Shown: piece by piece, positions 1 through 11,665 of the stretch
How the letters are laid out: every line of letters begins with the position of its first letter
Numbering within the stretch: the stretch's first letter is position 1
Source of the DNA: Boletus sp. NGJ
Lineage: Eukaryota > Basidiomycota > Agaricomycetes > Boletales > Boletaceae
Length of the DNA stretch: 64,000 nt
Direction: 5' to 3'
Assembly: GCA_019096195.1 (NCBI GenBank)
Contig: JAGTXK010000021.1
Coordinates: 62,001 to 126,000 of the forward strand
Position numbers and translations under genes: made by a program
Notes under the pieces: generated by a model
Database searches by the model: none
What the model was told of the DNA's origin: nothing
Seen by the model: the letters and a program-made list of their open reading frames with translations, nothing else

Positions 1-1652
1 CACCTTCTCACAGGAATGCCTTTATAGGACTGGAGACTCAACGTTACATTGAAGGGTACTCGGGGCATACCTACATTTGGGGTTGCATGTTGCTCGAACC
101 CTGGAATCTGGAAACAAGATCCCCTCGAAGACTTTGAGAAGCAGCGAGGGAACGGAATACATAGATGGAAAAACATTGCTGGAGTGGGTAAGATCAATGA
201 ATAGGCTCCAGGTCCACATGTTCTTATCGTTCTGTGCTGTGAGTTTGGTCGACCCACACAGACTCACGAAGCAAAGTGTAGCAGTTCAAGTTGCGTGATT
301 GTCCGCCGTACCATTGCGGAGGCTGAAATCGTATCCGAGTCGCTTGGGCCAATCACAGCACGACTTCGAACTTTTCAGTAGGGCAACTGCATCACGTCTA
401 TTCCACAATCATCAAGTCCAGTGTGTTTCATTCAGTCAGGTTGGGCCGTGGGGCCTATGGCCTTGTGGCTACCACACTTTGTTCTCAATAACCAGTGTCA
501 AAGCCAGTGGGGAAACTGTGTGCATGCGCCGCTCGGAGGACCGGAAGGTCAGCTTTAACCCATTCGTTCAAATCAGCCTCAATCCGATACTGCGTCTCGC
601 TGTATGTAAGTGCTGTTGGATGTTTTGATTCGATGCTTATTGTTCCCAGTAGAGTGACCACAACTTGAACGCATCATGTTCGGCCTAACCAGCAGCGATT
701 CACCACTCAAATTGCTTCCGAGCTCGACCAAGACCCCATGGTCGATAAAAGGACATGCACAATCACAGAACACGGATGGTGCTGCCAGGTTCAAGACGAG
801 CTGCGAACACCGATCGATCACAAGCTGGTACAAAATGACATTTTCAGGGACAACAAATTCACTTAATTGTCTGGTTCTCCTTCAAAGTTCTCGCTAAAGA
901 TTCTGTTTTGTTCGTGTCCGGGGGGTGGTGATGTCGTTAACTTGGAACCGAGTTTGTCGGACCGCCTTGTGCATTAAATTCAACTCCAAGGCAGCTGATT
1001 TGTACCCTTTATAGAATCTGGGTCAGGGTGCAATTGACACTGTCCGTCTGTCCACAGGCTCTGCATCTACAAACCGAAAACACGAAAACGCAGCGTTTTT
1101 GGGACACCCAGTTTGGAATAGGTCAGGGTTTGTGCTGTAAAAACTTTTTGGGATCGGTTAGATGCTCATCAGCCAATGAGAGAGCTACTTGCGAAAGAAT
1201 TGCTCAACGGTCGTGAGGCGATAACGTTACTCGTCTGCTTTGCAGATGTGGTAGTACATCTGCGTCAATCACTGGTTTTTTTTTCAATTTTGCCGGCATC
1301 CGATCAGTACCCACGTACCGTAAGTGTCATTTCCTCCGAGTCCATTCCCCAGAAGGATGATTAACCGCATTTCGTAGTACACCAAAACAGGGAAGATTCG
1401 AGATCTTTTTGATCAAGTTCTGGGGTGTCCAAAACGATATGACGAAACTCATCTTTATTCATGGTGGAGCTACAGTACGGAACGACACTGTCACAGAACG
1501 TCTCACATGACTGATTGCGATCTGACAAGTCGAGAGTCGCTACAAAGGTGAGCTCAGGGAACGCGGTCTGCGATGGGGTATAAATTGGGCTGAAGATCTG
1601 TATGAACGGTCAGTCGTCAGACAATAGCGCCGTCTATATATATCCACATACA
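1..1652. other. Intergenic stretch, no supported gene
   Basis: Short open frames occur on both strands (longest about 109 codons), but none has a recognisable domain, consistent splice sites or a plausible start context. The sequence keeps a normal CpG content and has no obvious repeat, so it looks like ordinary intergenic or decayed genic DNA. A TATA-like run (tatatatatcc) lies near 1637, just before the possible gene at 1653. Confidence 0.4.
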
Positions 1653-2606
1653 ATGTCCACCTTTGAAAGCACCGTGGTATGTATCTCCTAACGTGGAATA
1701 TGTCACTCTAATGAGACTCACAGCAATGAGGCCTTATCCTCGCCCACTACTCCTGAACTCGAGCCTGGTCAATCTATCGTAGCAGAAAAAGCGACATCTC
1801 CGACTTCACATGCGGAACGGAGGATTTCAATAAATGGCGTCGAAGTATTCACTGCGGCTCTACATTCGGTAGGTCTATCTTGTTCGTACGCCAATGACCT
1901 TCAGGTTATCGGTGTTAGACGCCGTTGGGGTATAATCCCGCTCTGATGTCCTGGCAAACGACTCGCTGAATCATCCTGCTCGCTTGGCATGAGCGAAATT
2001 CAACTACTGTTGCAGAGACGATGTGGCTACGTGACTACGATGCCATTGGGACAACGGTGATATAATACATGCTTTACCTGCTTAGTAGCAAACCACCTGG
2101 CTACTAGCGATCTTGTAGGCTTCCTCCAAGGCATGCTCATTGACAATATCAGAGGCAGTGCCAATCCACATAGGGTCAACGGGCAAGGCCCCATCTTCGT
2201 ATCGACGTGGAAAGATCGGTGAAGGTGAAAGTGCGATTACTTCTAATCATATCGTGAATATTTACTTATCCGTGAGGTGCTGTGTGCAAGTAAGTGGTCG
2301 CCTAGTTATGTGCGCCAGCCTCAGGGTAAATACCTAGAATAGATTGAAAAAAAAAGGTGATGACGGTACGACCTAGCTTTCTCCATTTTCGCAAGGTGGT
2401 CGGTCCCCTCATTTTCTATCGTGTTCTTATGGTACAGGTCACCTATTCTCAGCTGTTTTGTTGTCAACCGCTGGATGCATAGAAAGAATCATTCTGCATT
2501 TACGGAGGAGATATATGGATTGGTTCTAAGTGACCTCATGAACATGCTGTTTACACGCAGCGAAGGTCCATCCCCAGAAGCAGCTCCAAAGAAGTGGCAA
2601 AGATAA
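1653..2606 (+). pseudogene. Possible spliced gene or pseudogene of unknown function
   Basis: I do not recognise this gene. An ATG at 1653 is followed by a canonical-looking intron (gtatgt at 1677, acag ending 1723). A stretch with coding character follows (NEALSSPTTPELEPG...), and after further intron-like DNA comes a well-composed stretch at about 2089-2219 reading HLATSDLVGFLQGMLIDN and then RGSANPHRVNGQGP. A last open frame runs to a stop at 2606. The phase across the first intron does not fit: the coding-looking frame after it needs two leftover bases, but the ATG exon leaves none. Either the start is elsewhere or the gene is broken. No domain can be assigned. It could also be a chance assembly of open frames, hence the low confidence. 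Confidence 0.3.
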
Positions 2607-3300
2607 TCACACCGGCACCATAACGACCAAAGTTACGACGCGACCGGGTTACGAGTTGTTAAGTTCCTGGCACCTGCCAAAAAAAATAAGTGACGAGCTT
2701 CTCGAGTAGCAAACGAGGTCGAAGGACAGTCTCAGAATCAAGAGTTGAGAGTCATTCCCACTTGTCAAGCGGGTCGTATTCATTAAATCAGTTTTTTGTT
2801 GTTGTTGTTATCATCGACAATTGGATATAATAGAGATGAATATTGCAGGACGAGGCTCACCTTTACAGGACAGTGTAGAATGATGATTCGACACAAACAT
2901 AGTCTCGAAACCAAGGCTACATTGACACGAGACTGTGAATCATTGCTTGCTTGTTAGTGACACGGGTCGAACGGGAACGTAGACAAGGTGAAAGTTTACA
3001 AAATTTTCAGGCGGAGACAGATTTCTATAGTTTCAGATGGGTGAAGGTTCAGAACAGAGGCTACCAGGGTACGCCATTCGCTCACTCAGCGCATCCAATA
3101 CTACTTCATAATCATACTGACGCCCCGCCTTTTCTTAGAAGCATGGGTCCTCAAGGTTGGGCACTTGGATCAGCTAATAGTCACAGACCTACATTTCGTC
3201 AAAACTTGACTATGATCCCGAAAATATAGAACCATTCCTCCAGTCGTGATTCTAAACCATTTTCACGTACGTCCCTCGCACCTCGAAGATCTTCGTCGCT
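2607..3300. other. Intergenic stretch
   Basis: No convincing gene. A short simple repeat (ttgttgttgttg near 2795-2806) and one 92-codon open frame at 2951-3229 without recognisable features are present. This separates the possible gene at 1653-2606 from the 3' end of the GTPase gene on the other strand. Confidence 0.4.
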
Positions 3301-4686
3301 TCAGGCCATACTCGTATCAACAAGATTCCCCGTGCAACCCGTTTCACCCGACGGCACGCTCCGCCTTGCATGGGCTTGGTTGTAAAGATCGTTGAGTAAT
3401 TCAACTTCATCGATGATCTTCTTCGGCATTTTTCGCTTGACGAGCTCCAATAGCGTGGTATTGGACACGATATACACTCGTTGGTCCGGTAGGTCTGCGT
3501 CCATCAAGTTCGTCTTGACGGTGTTCCTAGTCTGTTCGATGAATTCCGAGCGTGCAGTTTTGTACAGCTCGTCACGACGCTTGAACCCTTCATCAATTTC
3601 ACTGTCGTAACCCATCTCCGTCATCAGGTTCCGGATGTGCTGGTCCGCTTTAGAGCGCACGATGTAGGTCGGGATATTAAAGCGCCTTGCATTGGCAAGG
3701 ATGGCAGTGTCCGTCATCGTAAAGCGATTGTCAAAGAGGACGATTATACAATCGAAGACATATAGACCTTGATTGTTAAAGTACTGCCAGTCACGACACT
3801 GCAGCGTACCCGCACCGGGGACGTCGTACCAGACGAACGGGGTCGCGGGATTGGTTTCCGGGTACCTGGCCATCTGTAGCGTGGTCTCAGTGATTCCAAC
3901 AGCTGCAGCACCAGTATCCTTGCTTCGCAAACCTCTGAATGCATTGACGAGGGAAGACTTTCCGCTGCCAGAAACACCAGTGATGGCGAAGTGGAAATAA
4001 TCTTCCTTGTACTGGACACGCTCCTTAGCTGTTGCGAGTTCTTCGGGCGTGGGCGTCACGATGGGTTGGATACCCTCCTTTAGGCACCTTTCTGCTTCTT
4101 CCTTCGCCTCAAGCGCTTTCTGCCTCTCCTCCATAGCCGTGCGAGCGGCTTCCTCAGCAAGCGCTTTTCCGGCCTCAGCCTTGATGCGTTCAGCAGCAGC
4201 AGCTCTCTGTACTTTCTCCGCATCTTCCCTCGCGGATAATGCTGCCCTTTCAGTATTTTCCCGCATCCTCCTCGCCCGTTCCTTTCCCTCGCGAGCCTCC
4301 TGGAGAAGTCTATCCACCTCTTCCTTTGCAGCCTTTGCGGCACCTTCCGCAATTTCCTGTGCCAGCCTAGCGGCCCGTTCCACCGCCTCCATCCGAATCA
4401 TCATCAGCCTGATCTCCGCCGCTGCTCGCGCAGTAGCACGGTCCGCCTCGACCTGACGTGCACGTGCACGCTCACGTTCTGCCTCTGCCTCCCGCCGGAT
4501 CCTGTCAGCGAGCGCGGTAGCTTCACGAGCGGCTTGTTCTGCTTGTCGCTGGCACTCTTCAGCATGGTGGCGGGCTTGGATATCGACAAGGGAGGGGTTG
4601 GGTATCATTGGGCGACGACCTCTTGCGAGGTAGACGTTCACGAGGGTGGCCGCGACGACCAAACCAATGGAAAGAACCGCTTCCAT
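3301..4686 (-). CDS. IRG-like GTPase with N-terminal membrane segment and coiled coil
   Basis: Intronless 461-aa frame. Residues about 4-20 form a hydrophobic segment (SIGLVVAATLVNVYLA) followed by RGRR, which suggests a membrane anchor. Residues about 36-215 are an Ala/Glu/Arg-rich, strongly predicted coiled coil. A GTPase domain follows: P-loop GVSGSGKS at about 237-244, switch II DVPGAG at about 288-293, and a G4-like RSKAD at about 343-347. This order, with the large hydrophobic-flanked G1, matches the interferon-inducible GTPase (IRG)-like family that is expanded in Agaricomycetes. In animals IRGs act on membranes in cell-autonomous defence; the fungal role is unknown. The start at 4686 gives the membrane segment directly, and no upstream in-frame extension is needed. 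The Glu/Arg-rich helix could be mistaken for a kinesin or myosin rod, but the GTPase motifs settle the family. Confidence 0.85.
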   Translation of the reverse strand: MEAVLSIGLVVAATLVNVYLARGRRPMIPNPSLVDIQARHHAEECQRQAEQAAREATALADRIRREAEAERERARARQVEADRATARAAAEIRLMMIRMEAVERAARLAQEIAEGAAKAAKEEVDRLLQEAREGKERARRMRENTERAALSAREDAEKVQRAAAAERIKAEAGKALAEEAARTAMEERQKALEAKEEAERCLKEGIQPIVTPTPEELATAKERVQYKEDYFHFAITGVSGSGKSSLVNAFRGLRSKDTGAAAVGITETTLQMARYPETNPATPFVWYDVPGAGTLQCRDWQYFNNQGLYVFDCIIVLFDNRFTMTDTAILANARRFNIPTYIVRSKADQHIRNLMTEMGYDSEIDEGFKRRDELYKTARSEFIEQTRNTVKTNLMDADLPDQRVYIVSNTTLLELVKRKMPKKIIDEVELLNDLYNQAHARRSVPSGETGCTGNLVDTSMA

Positions 4687-5517
4687 CGTGCGTCGGGAAA
4701 GTGGAATGAGATTTTTTTTTCGAGTGTGTGGAGGAAAAGCTGGTGGGTAAATTCCTGGGGATCACGGTGGTGGATGGACGACGACGGAGGGGAAGGGAAG
4801 TTATTAATACTGAGACTTTTACCTCACCGGTGAAGCGTACTGCGAAGACGCGCTGTGGAGGATGCGTCGATGTGTCATAGTCACCAAGATGGAAGCATCC
4901 AATGAGGCATCCTCATGGGCAGAGTGTTGCATAGCAAGGTTGACCATTCAAAGATCTCCGGAAATAATTATGGTTCGTGGACCCTTGTGTGCTTGGTGAT
5001 GACTTCGTGTCCGCGACCGAACTTCGAAAGACTGTCGCGGTTCAGATTGAATACTCGACAACGACCATAGATTATCTATATATAAAGCTTGCGTGCTGCC
5101 TGTGCTTGCATCGCTCACTTGTCCACTGGCAGAGTCACCGAATGTGCGGTATCTTTCAAGTTGTACTTAGTTGTGTCCAGGGATTTCAGAATCAGAATCC
5201 GTTGACGGTCCGCACATCCCATCTCGCCTTCAACTTGTTGTTGATCAATAGTGCACATTGTCACCAAGATGTCCATCTTAGCGCGTGCTGTCTTGCTGTG
5301 AACCGCTCGTACGAGTCTGAGCTATCTTCCACTACTGTAGCTCCGTACCCAGATTCGCCAAATTAAAAAATTAAAAAAAACCTGACGATGGGAAGTGGAG
5401 CGGTGCTGTATGCGAGATTCCCGGCCGGAAGATTCCCAAATGGAGTGCCACCTCCGACCCATATCACCACCCTGACTTTTTTTTTTTTCCCCAATTTCAC
5501 CCCTGTTAAGTCAGAAA
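4687..5517. promoter_or_regulatory. Divergent intergenic region between GTPase and thioesterase genes
   Basis: About 830 bases between two divergently transcribed genes, so it should hold both promoters. A pyrimidine-rich tract (run of T at about 5478-5488, then ccccaatttcaccc) lies just before the thioesterase ATG, as is common in basidiomycete promoters. A TATA-like tatatataaagc occurs at about 5078-5089. No gene is supported. Confidence 0.4.
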
Positions 5518-6371
5518 ATGGACACCCGAGAATGGATCGACGCCTCCACCATCAGCGGCAGCGCGCCCCAAGAACTCAAACAATCCCTCCTCGATCTCAT
5601 CTGTGCCCAAGCCAAACTCAATAAAGCCAGAGGCACCCGGGGATTCGAACCCGAGATCGCCTCCCGGGTCGCATGGACTGAAATCTCCGTCGTCCCCAAG
5701 GCAGAGGAGCCAGAACGGCCCGAGGGTCGTGTAGTGGGCGAGATCACCGTCGAAGAAGGTGCGGTCATGCTCTTTTTTTTCGTATTCTGGGACCGTTAAT
5801 CCACTGAATCCCACGGCTACCCTTGCTGCGCTTTTATAGATATGTTGAACGGGAACGGAACGATGCATGGTGCTTGCTCTGCGCTGCTCATCGACAAGTG
5901 TGTTTTTGATGCTGTTTCCAACACTCCCCGAACCGTCTTTTTTTTTTTGCTGAGAGAATCCTGTTGTTTCACTCCCCCTAGCTGTTCGACCATGCCCATC
6001 GCCCTTCTCAGCCTGGCAACGACAGGGAAAGGCGACCCAGGCGTCTCGCAGTCCCTCAACATTCTGTACCACGCACCCGCCGTGACGTTCGCCTTTCCAC
6101 ACGCCACGTTTCGGTGCTTGAGTGTGCTGATGCTCTGCTTCTATTCCCACAGGAACGACAGGTTGCGCGTCGTGAGCACTACGATATCACTCGGCAGTCG
6201 TGCTCTATCCTCACGCTGTGAAGTAGGTGCCAGTGCCTCATCTCATTCTCTATATGTCCTGGTTCACCCACCTGTCTCCAGATCTGGAACGTCACCCGAC
6301 ACCGACTGGTAGCATCTGGCGTACACACCAAGATGATTGCTTCCGTTCCAAGCACACCGAGCAAACTTTGA
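5518..6371 (+). CDS. Hotdog-fold acyl-CoA thioesterase (PaaI / ACOT13-like)
   Basis: Five exons fit in phase: 5518-5758, 5840-5897, 5982-6086, 6153-6222 and 6282-6371, giving about 187 aa, the usual size for this family. The hotdog signature runs across exons 2-3: NGNGTMHGACSALLIDNCS (the HGG-type helix start with the ID of the catalytic Asp region), then GVSQSLNILYHAPA, then RVVSTTISLGSRALSSRCE and IWNVTRHRLVASG in the last strands. Such enzymes hydrolyse acyl-CoA thioesters as dimers or tetramers, often mitochondrial (ACOT13). I see no clear targeting peptide. The exon 3 donor (gttcgc at 6087) is weak and was chosen because it alone keeps the frame. The specific substrate cannot be inferred. 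Confidence 0.85.
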
Positions 6372-7064
6372 TGTGCCTTCGATAGACCATATTTTCGTCA
6401 AACGTATCAAACAAAATGTGAGTACAAACACTTCTGAATGCAGAGACGAGTGAAAAGGAACATGACGATGGGTGTCCCAAAGAAAACATACAAAAAAAGT
6501 AAACGAATGCGAGTCACGTAGATGATGGTTAATAGATAGTGTGCCAAGACAAAAGTGAGCGTGCTAGTTAAGTCTATCGACCCTGAGAACCTCGGGAACC
6601 CACATACCTTGCAGGCAGCGGGCATAGTGGCACGCGGCGACATCTCACACTTTCAATTCATGGAAGTGAACAATGGTGAAGAGAAACTATCTCAGGTATG
6701 GGGCATTTTCACAGATGTGGATGTCTGCTGCCTCTGCAAGTGTAAAAGAACAAGCCTTGGAAAAAAAGCTGGATGATCTTCAACTGCAAAGTCCCGTGCT
6801 ATTGAACACTATATAGTGACTATTGTGCCGCGATCTCCGGTTGTCCATTTTTCATTGAGATCAAGTGGGACGCTGGTAAGACAAGTGATCCCTGGTATGA
6901 CTCAACTTGTTCACGTTTTCATCCCTTTCTACACGTCTCACCGTGTACTCGATGATTCTCGTCTCCACATACACCCATCACAAGAGCTCTGGTACACATC
7001 CAATATCATCCCGGTCTCATCTCTCGTTCGACACACCTCTTTCTCGCTCGCGCAGCCCCACAGC
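6372..7064. other. Intergenic stretch between convergent 3' ends
   Basis: Lies between the thioesterase stop and the Dicer-like stop, which face each other. One open frame at 6555-6776 has no domain and ends in low-quality sequence; I do not support it as a gene. Terminators and polyadenylation signals of both genes should lie here, but no strong consensus is visible. Confidence 0.4.
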
Positions 7065-10000
7065 TCACCCCACCGCCCACACGGAGATCGCTTTCTCCGC
7101 CGCAGCGAAGCGAGCCTCTTCCTGACTCGCATGTCCCCGCTTTTCCGCGCTCGCATTCACCGCCTCTCGTCCCTCCACGTTGATCGTACATATCACCAGT
7201 CCCTTCTCCTCCGTGTACTCATACGTGATGGGCTTTTGCAGACGAGACGCCCAAACAGACAGCCTCACGATCGGATGCAACACGTCCACATCGTCACGTA
7301 TAATACGGTCCAGATGACTCAATACGCCCAACTTCCAGAGTAGCCCTCTCACGATGTCCATGTTTCCCTCCGAGTCGAGGTACACCGCCCCGATGAGACT
7401 CTCGATCATGTCGCTAAGGGGTTTTGGGGCCTGCAATCGCATGAGCGCTGCCCAGGGGAACATTCTGCCCGTCGCAAACGCTCCCTCGATCTCGTCCTTC
7501 ATCTTGCCGTATCGGCCAAAGGTGAGTTGTTGGTCTTCGAGGATGACGGGGCTCGAGTGCTGGAGACACTGGAAGAGGTGGATCGTGTTCGTCTTGGGTT
7601 GCATCACGATCTTGCCGCGTGCATTGGGTCCAGGCATGCTCGCGTCAACGTCGAGCGAGCTTCGAAGGCAGATGTATGCGAGGAAATGGGTATTCACGAC
7701 CGCCGATTTACGAATGTGAATGTCGTGCGGGGCATACGTTTTCCCAGGATACCTGTACAGGAAATCGGCGACGATCATATCGAGCAGAGCGTCCCCGAGA
7801 AACTCCATGCGCTCGTACGACACCGTCCGATTGTCGTACTGATAACTCGCATGCGTGAGCGACTCGACGAGCAACAACCTTCTCCGAAATGTGTACCCCA
7901 ACATGCGTTCCACGTTGTTCAACTGTGTCGACACCTCCTCCGTGTTCTCGACGCGGGACAGCGCCATCTCAACACATTGCGGGAGTGTGCGCCACTCGAG
8001 TCCTAGACCAAACAGCTGGGCACACGCCACGCCAAGATCAAACCCGCCGTGGAGGTATGCAGCGCCAATCAGAGACTCAACGACGTCTGCCAACATCTTC
8101 GTCGATACTTCGTCGATCTCCTTGTGTGCCTTTCGCCCTGTAACCATGGGTTCGTCCTTGGTCCCTTCGAGAGGGTTCTCCAGGACAACGATGGGCTCCT
8201 CTGGTGCAGAGAGGTATAGTGGCTTGAATCGTTTGGGTGAGAAGCGTGTACGGATGATCCACCTAAAAATGGAGCGTCGAATAGCTTCTTTTGCGAGACG
8301 GGAGTTCGCTACAGCGTGATTTTTGCGTCTGGTTAGATATTCTTCGTGCCACAATGGATAGGCAGCTATCAGGTTCACGGCGACGGTAAATTTAAGCAAG
8401 GCATCCCCGAGCGTCTCGAGGCGTTGGTAATTGGTTGGGTCCTCAGCCACGGGAGCTGTCACTGCAGTCGTGAGGAATACGGAGGGTATCATTGCGAGAG
8501 GAGCGCGGGGGAAGAGGGTGTTTCTGAGGGACTTGACAATCATGGCTGTCTCGAGACGACGAAGGATCGACGGAATAATTGTTGAATATTCACACTCCGT
8601 CGGAGACAGAAGTTCGAGGGAAGAGTACTTGGCGAGGAGGAAGAACGACCGTGGAATTGCATTTGATACCGGAAGAGGGAGTAAGAAATTTAATCTTTGT
8701 GGGAGAGGTTCGACGACGAGGAGGGGGTATGTCACCCTCACCTCCTCAAATCGCGAGTACATTGGGCGCGCGCATATTTCTGCCTCTTCTTCCTCCGCAA
8801 GTTTCTCGTGATGCCAACCAACGAAACGATGGAATTTTCCGAACGACCGATTGTCACGAACCCAAGTGAGGTCCGTTGGGTATCCGTTCTCTGATACAAA
8901 CGCCTCCGCATTGACGGAATGTACTCTCTCCGAGTTCGCTTGTTCATCTACCTTCATCGCCCAACTACGCCGGGGTAGCCATGTCTCAGCATCTGGGTCC
9001 GCATTTATGGTAAACAGGTACGCAAAGTCGAGCCGTGGCCATTGCATTCGTGAGCCATAAGGACTCCAAAATAGCCTGCGGGTGGTATGTTGGGCTGCCG
9101 TCAGTTCTTCCCGGGACAAGCGGGCCACTTTTCTTGGACCAAGTTTGACTTTCATCCTACCCATCCGTGGATGATACAAAATCGGCAGCTCATCTGCGCT
9201 GAGCGTAGGAATCTCGATGCGTGTCAAGAGCGTCAGTGAAGGGAGACCTTCAACAGTGATTTCTGTCGACCACCAATTCTCCTCGTCGCTCAAAGGCAGC
9301 CACGGATTCAGCTGGCTCATCACAGAGGCCATCCCGTCATGCTGCTCACCGTCTTTCAACATATCCTTTGCCTCTTCTTCTAGTTCCGGTTCAACGACGC
9401 TCGTCAGGGGAAGCAGGTGATCGTTAAGTAGCCCAGCTTTGTACAACTCGAGATAAGCATTAAATGCGACGTGTTGGTATGCGGACTGCTTCGAGGGGTA
9501 TTTTCGCTCGACGGTGTAGACTCGAAGTTCGGGCGGCAAAGCTTTGGGTAAGGTCAACGTACAACCAAAAGGTCCCTGGTACGCTGGGACGTCTCGTTGT
9601 CCATCGTCGAGAGTATGCCAACCTTTGGATAAATCAGGGGGGTCGATATCATAGATGGCGACATGTTTGGTATGCCTGAAGCTCGGGAGGACAGAGCAGA
9701 AACGGTTTATGCGCGAAATAACTCCCTGGTGAGTGAGCAATGCACTGCAGGATAAAAAGGTACATTCTCGTGAACAAGCGGTCCTAGGCAACGATAATCA
9801 CTTACCCTGTGGACTCGACTTTAAACTCGCATGGCTCAAACTCATCGTCAGTTTCCGAGGATAGTAGCGGCGGTTTCTCGACAGCATTCCACTCAGCGTT
9901 CAAGTTGTATTGCCCAACCGTGCCTCTCTCTAGGTGCTCAAACTCTGCGATACGAGCCTCGTCTGTACCCCCACGCTCGAACACGGGGGCAAAGGGGCTA

Positions 10001-11665
10001 CGTTTCCTCCTCGCGCGACCTCGGCTCTGCATCAAACTTGCCGTGTTGTTCAGCACATCCCAGTGAACGACGCTTGCGCACGCTGGGATATTCAGACCTT
10101 CCTCTGCGGCTGCGGCTGCAATGATAAGGTTCTTTCGCCCAGATCTAAAGTCATCTAGCATTTCGGCTTGTGGTTTGCGTGAGATCTGCCGCGTGATATC
10201 CAAGAGAGTAGTACGATGGGAGCTCTCAGAGGGACCAAGCAAGTAGCCTATTCTGAACGACTCCCAATCCTTCGTTCGAGGGTGATGTTCGAGAACCGCA
10301 CCTAGCGCGAGCACCGCGTCCCTCGTGATAAACACGATCCCGCTATACGGTCCATTGAAAAATTCCGCCCGTTCCCTCTCTTCCTCCAATGTTTCGAAGG
10401 AGGGCCTGGAGCTTGGTTGAAATACCGTTCTCAATGGACTGAGGCTCGTAGGAGACAGGCGTAATGTTGATGCTCTTAAGATGATCGATGAAATATGCCT
10501 TTTCCCCATATTGCAACGCAGCCGCGGTCTCGCTAAACGAAGACATATCCTCAAGGCCCATCTCGACGGCACGTTGGATGTACCAGTCCGCTGCCCATGG
10601 ACCAATGTCGAAACGGATATCACGAGCAGTAGCGAGAAGATCTTTGATCTCCTTGTGTATGTATGAATCATTTTCGGAAATCTTTTCGGAGAGCTCTTGA
10701 TCAAGACGGGTTCTCTCGGGGCCAGGAGGCGTTTTTACTAGGTTTTCGGGGAAGGAGAGAATGGAGGGGTCTTCCTGGATACTCATCGAGTCCGCCACTT
10801 GTTTGAGTGCACAGAAGTTCTTTGAGGCCGAATAACAGGTGTTGTAAAAGACGGGGTTACACTCTGGTCGGTGAGCGTATCCTTCAACCTGGTCGCGATG
10901 TTGCCTTGGGCTATGAATGACACTATCGAGGTTCATTTCCAGTGTTCTAACGAGAGTCGTCAGAACCTTTGGCTAAAGAGCTTGAGCGAAGTATTATCCA
11001 CCTGAGCGCCTCAGCGGCATCGTCATTAAATATGGGGCTGGCAGTCAGGCCAAGAATCATTGGTCTTTCCTCCCTGACAGGCCCATGGTTGCTGGCTCGG
11101 GTGGACGGTCGGATAGGAAGACTAAAGTAGAAGCTCCGCATGATACAGTTCATCGGGTGATCGTCATTTGCGTGGTGGGCTTCATCAAAGATGAGGAGAC
11201 CGATCTCTCGACCCAAATCGATGTATCCGTGACTGAGAGCATCGAGGAGGACCTGAGGAGTGGAGACTATAACACGATTTTTCCCGAGAACATCCTTCCA
11301 TAAGTTAGAGTCCGTCCAACGTTCCGGGTCCAGGCCACCATGGTGGATGAAACCAACGGACCCGATCGCTTCTTGGATCACATCGCGTTGTTGTTCGCAG
11401 AGTGCTACAGTTGGCGCGATGAACCACGAAACCTTTGTGGTTGTCGATAAGTCGCAACCCCAGACTAGAATGGCGATGTCACCTTGTGCGGTTCACGGTC
11501 ACACTCGATTTTCAGGCGTAGAACTGCAATATGAATCTCTCCGGATCTGGTGTCTTGCGCGATGATAATGTTTTCGACCAAGCTAGCGTCTAACGTCTCT
11601 TGTTGATAGCTGCGAGTAACGACCTCCGTGGTGTGTGAGGCGGATTCTGGTGGAGCGTCGGCCAT
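7065..11665 (-). CDS. Dicer-like ribonuclease III with degenerate helicase motif I and one apparent frameshift
   Basis: Four exons: 11665-11483, 11432-11002, 10946-9806 and 9744-7065, about 1,478 aa. Domain order is that of Dicer: DExH helicase (motif II DEAH at about 11170, TAS motif, motif [11 protein letters not shown]), a Dicer dimerisation domain, RNase IIIa ([10 protein letters not shown], second acidic cluster [10 protein letters not shown]), RNase IIIb ([20 protein letters not shown]) and a C-terminal dsRNA-binding-like segment. Both RNase III centres keep their acidic residues. Two oddities stand out. Motif I, normally DTGSGKT, reads DTRSGEI, losing the ATP-binding lysine. And the frame must shift by one base near 10394-10402 (after ...STKLQALL, before [12 protein letters not shown]), with no room for an intron; the exon sum is one base over a multiple of three. 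The start at 11665 was chosen just upstream of the first conserved helicase residues. It would process dsRNA into small RNAs if functional. Confidence 0.85.

Noticed and set aside
4007-4456. 149-codon Ala/Ser-rich open frame on the plus strand
   Set aside because: Shadow of the repetitive coiled-coil coding region of the GTPase gene on the other strand.
5635-5665. tRNA T-arm-like sequence (ggggattcgaacccg)
   Set aside because: It lies within coding exon 1 of the thioesterase gene in a good frame, and no acceptor stem, D arm or anticodon arm can be built around it.
5506-6150. 214-codon open frame on the minus strand
   Set aside because: Runs antisense over exons and introns of the thioesterase gene, which has full family support and consistent splicing.
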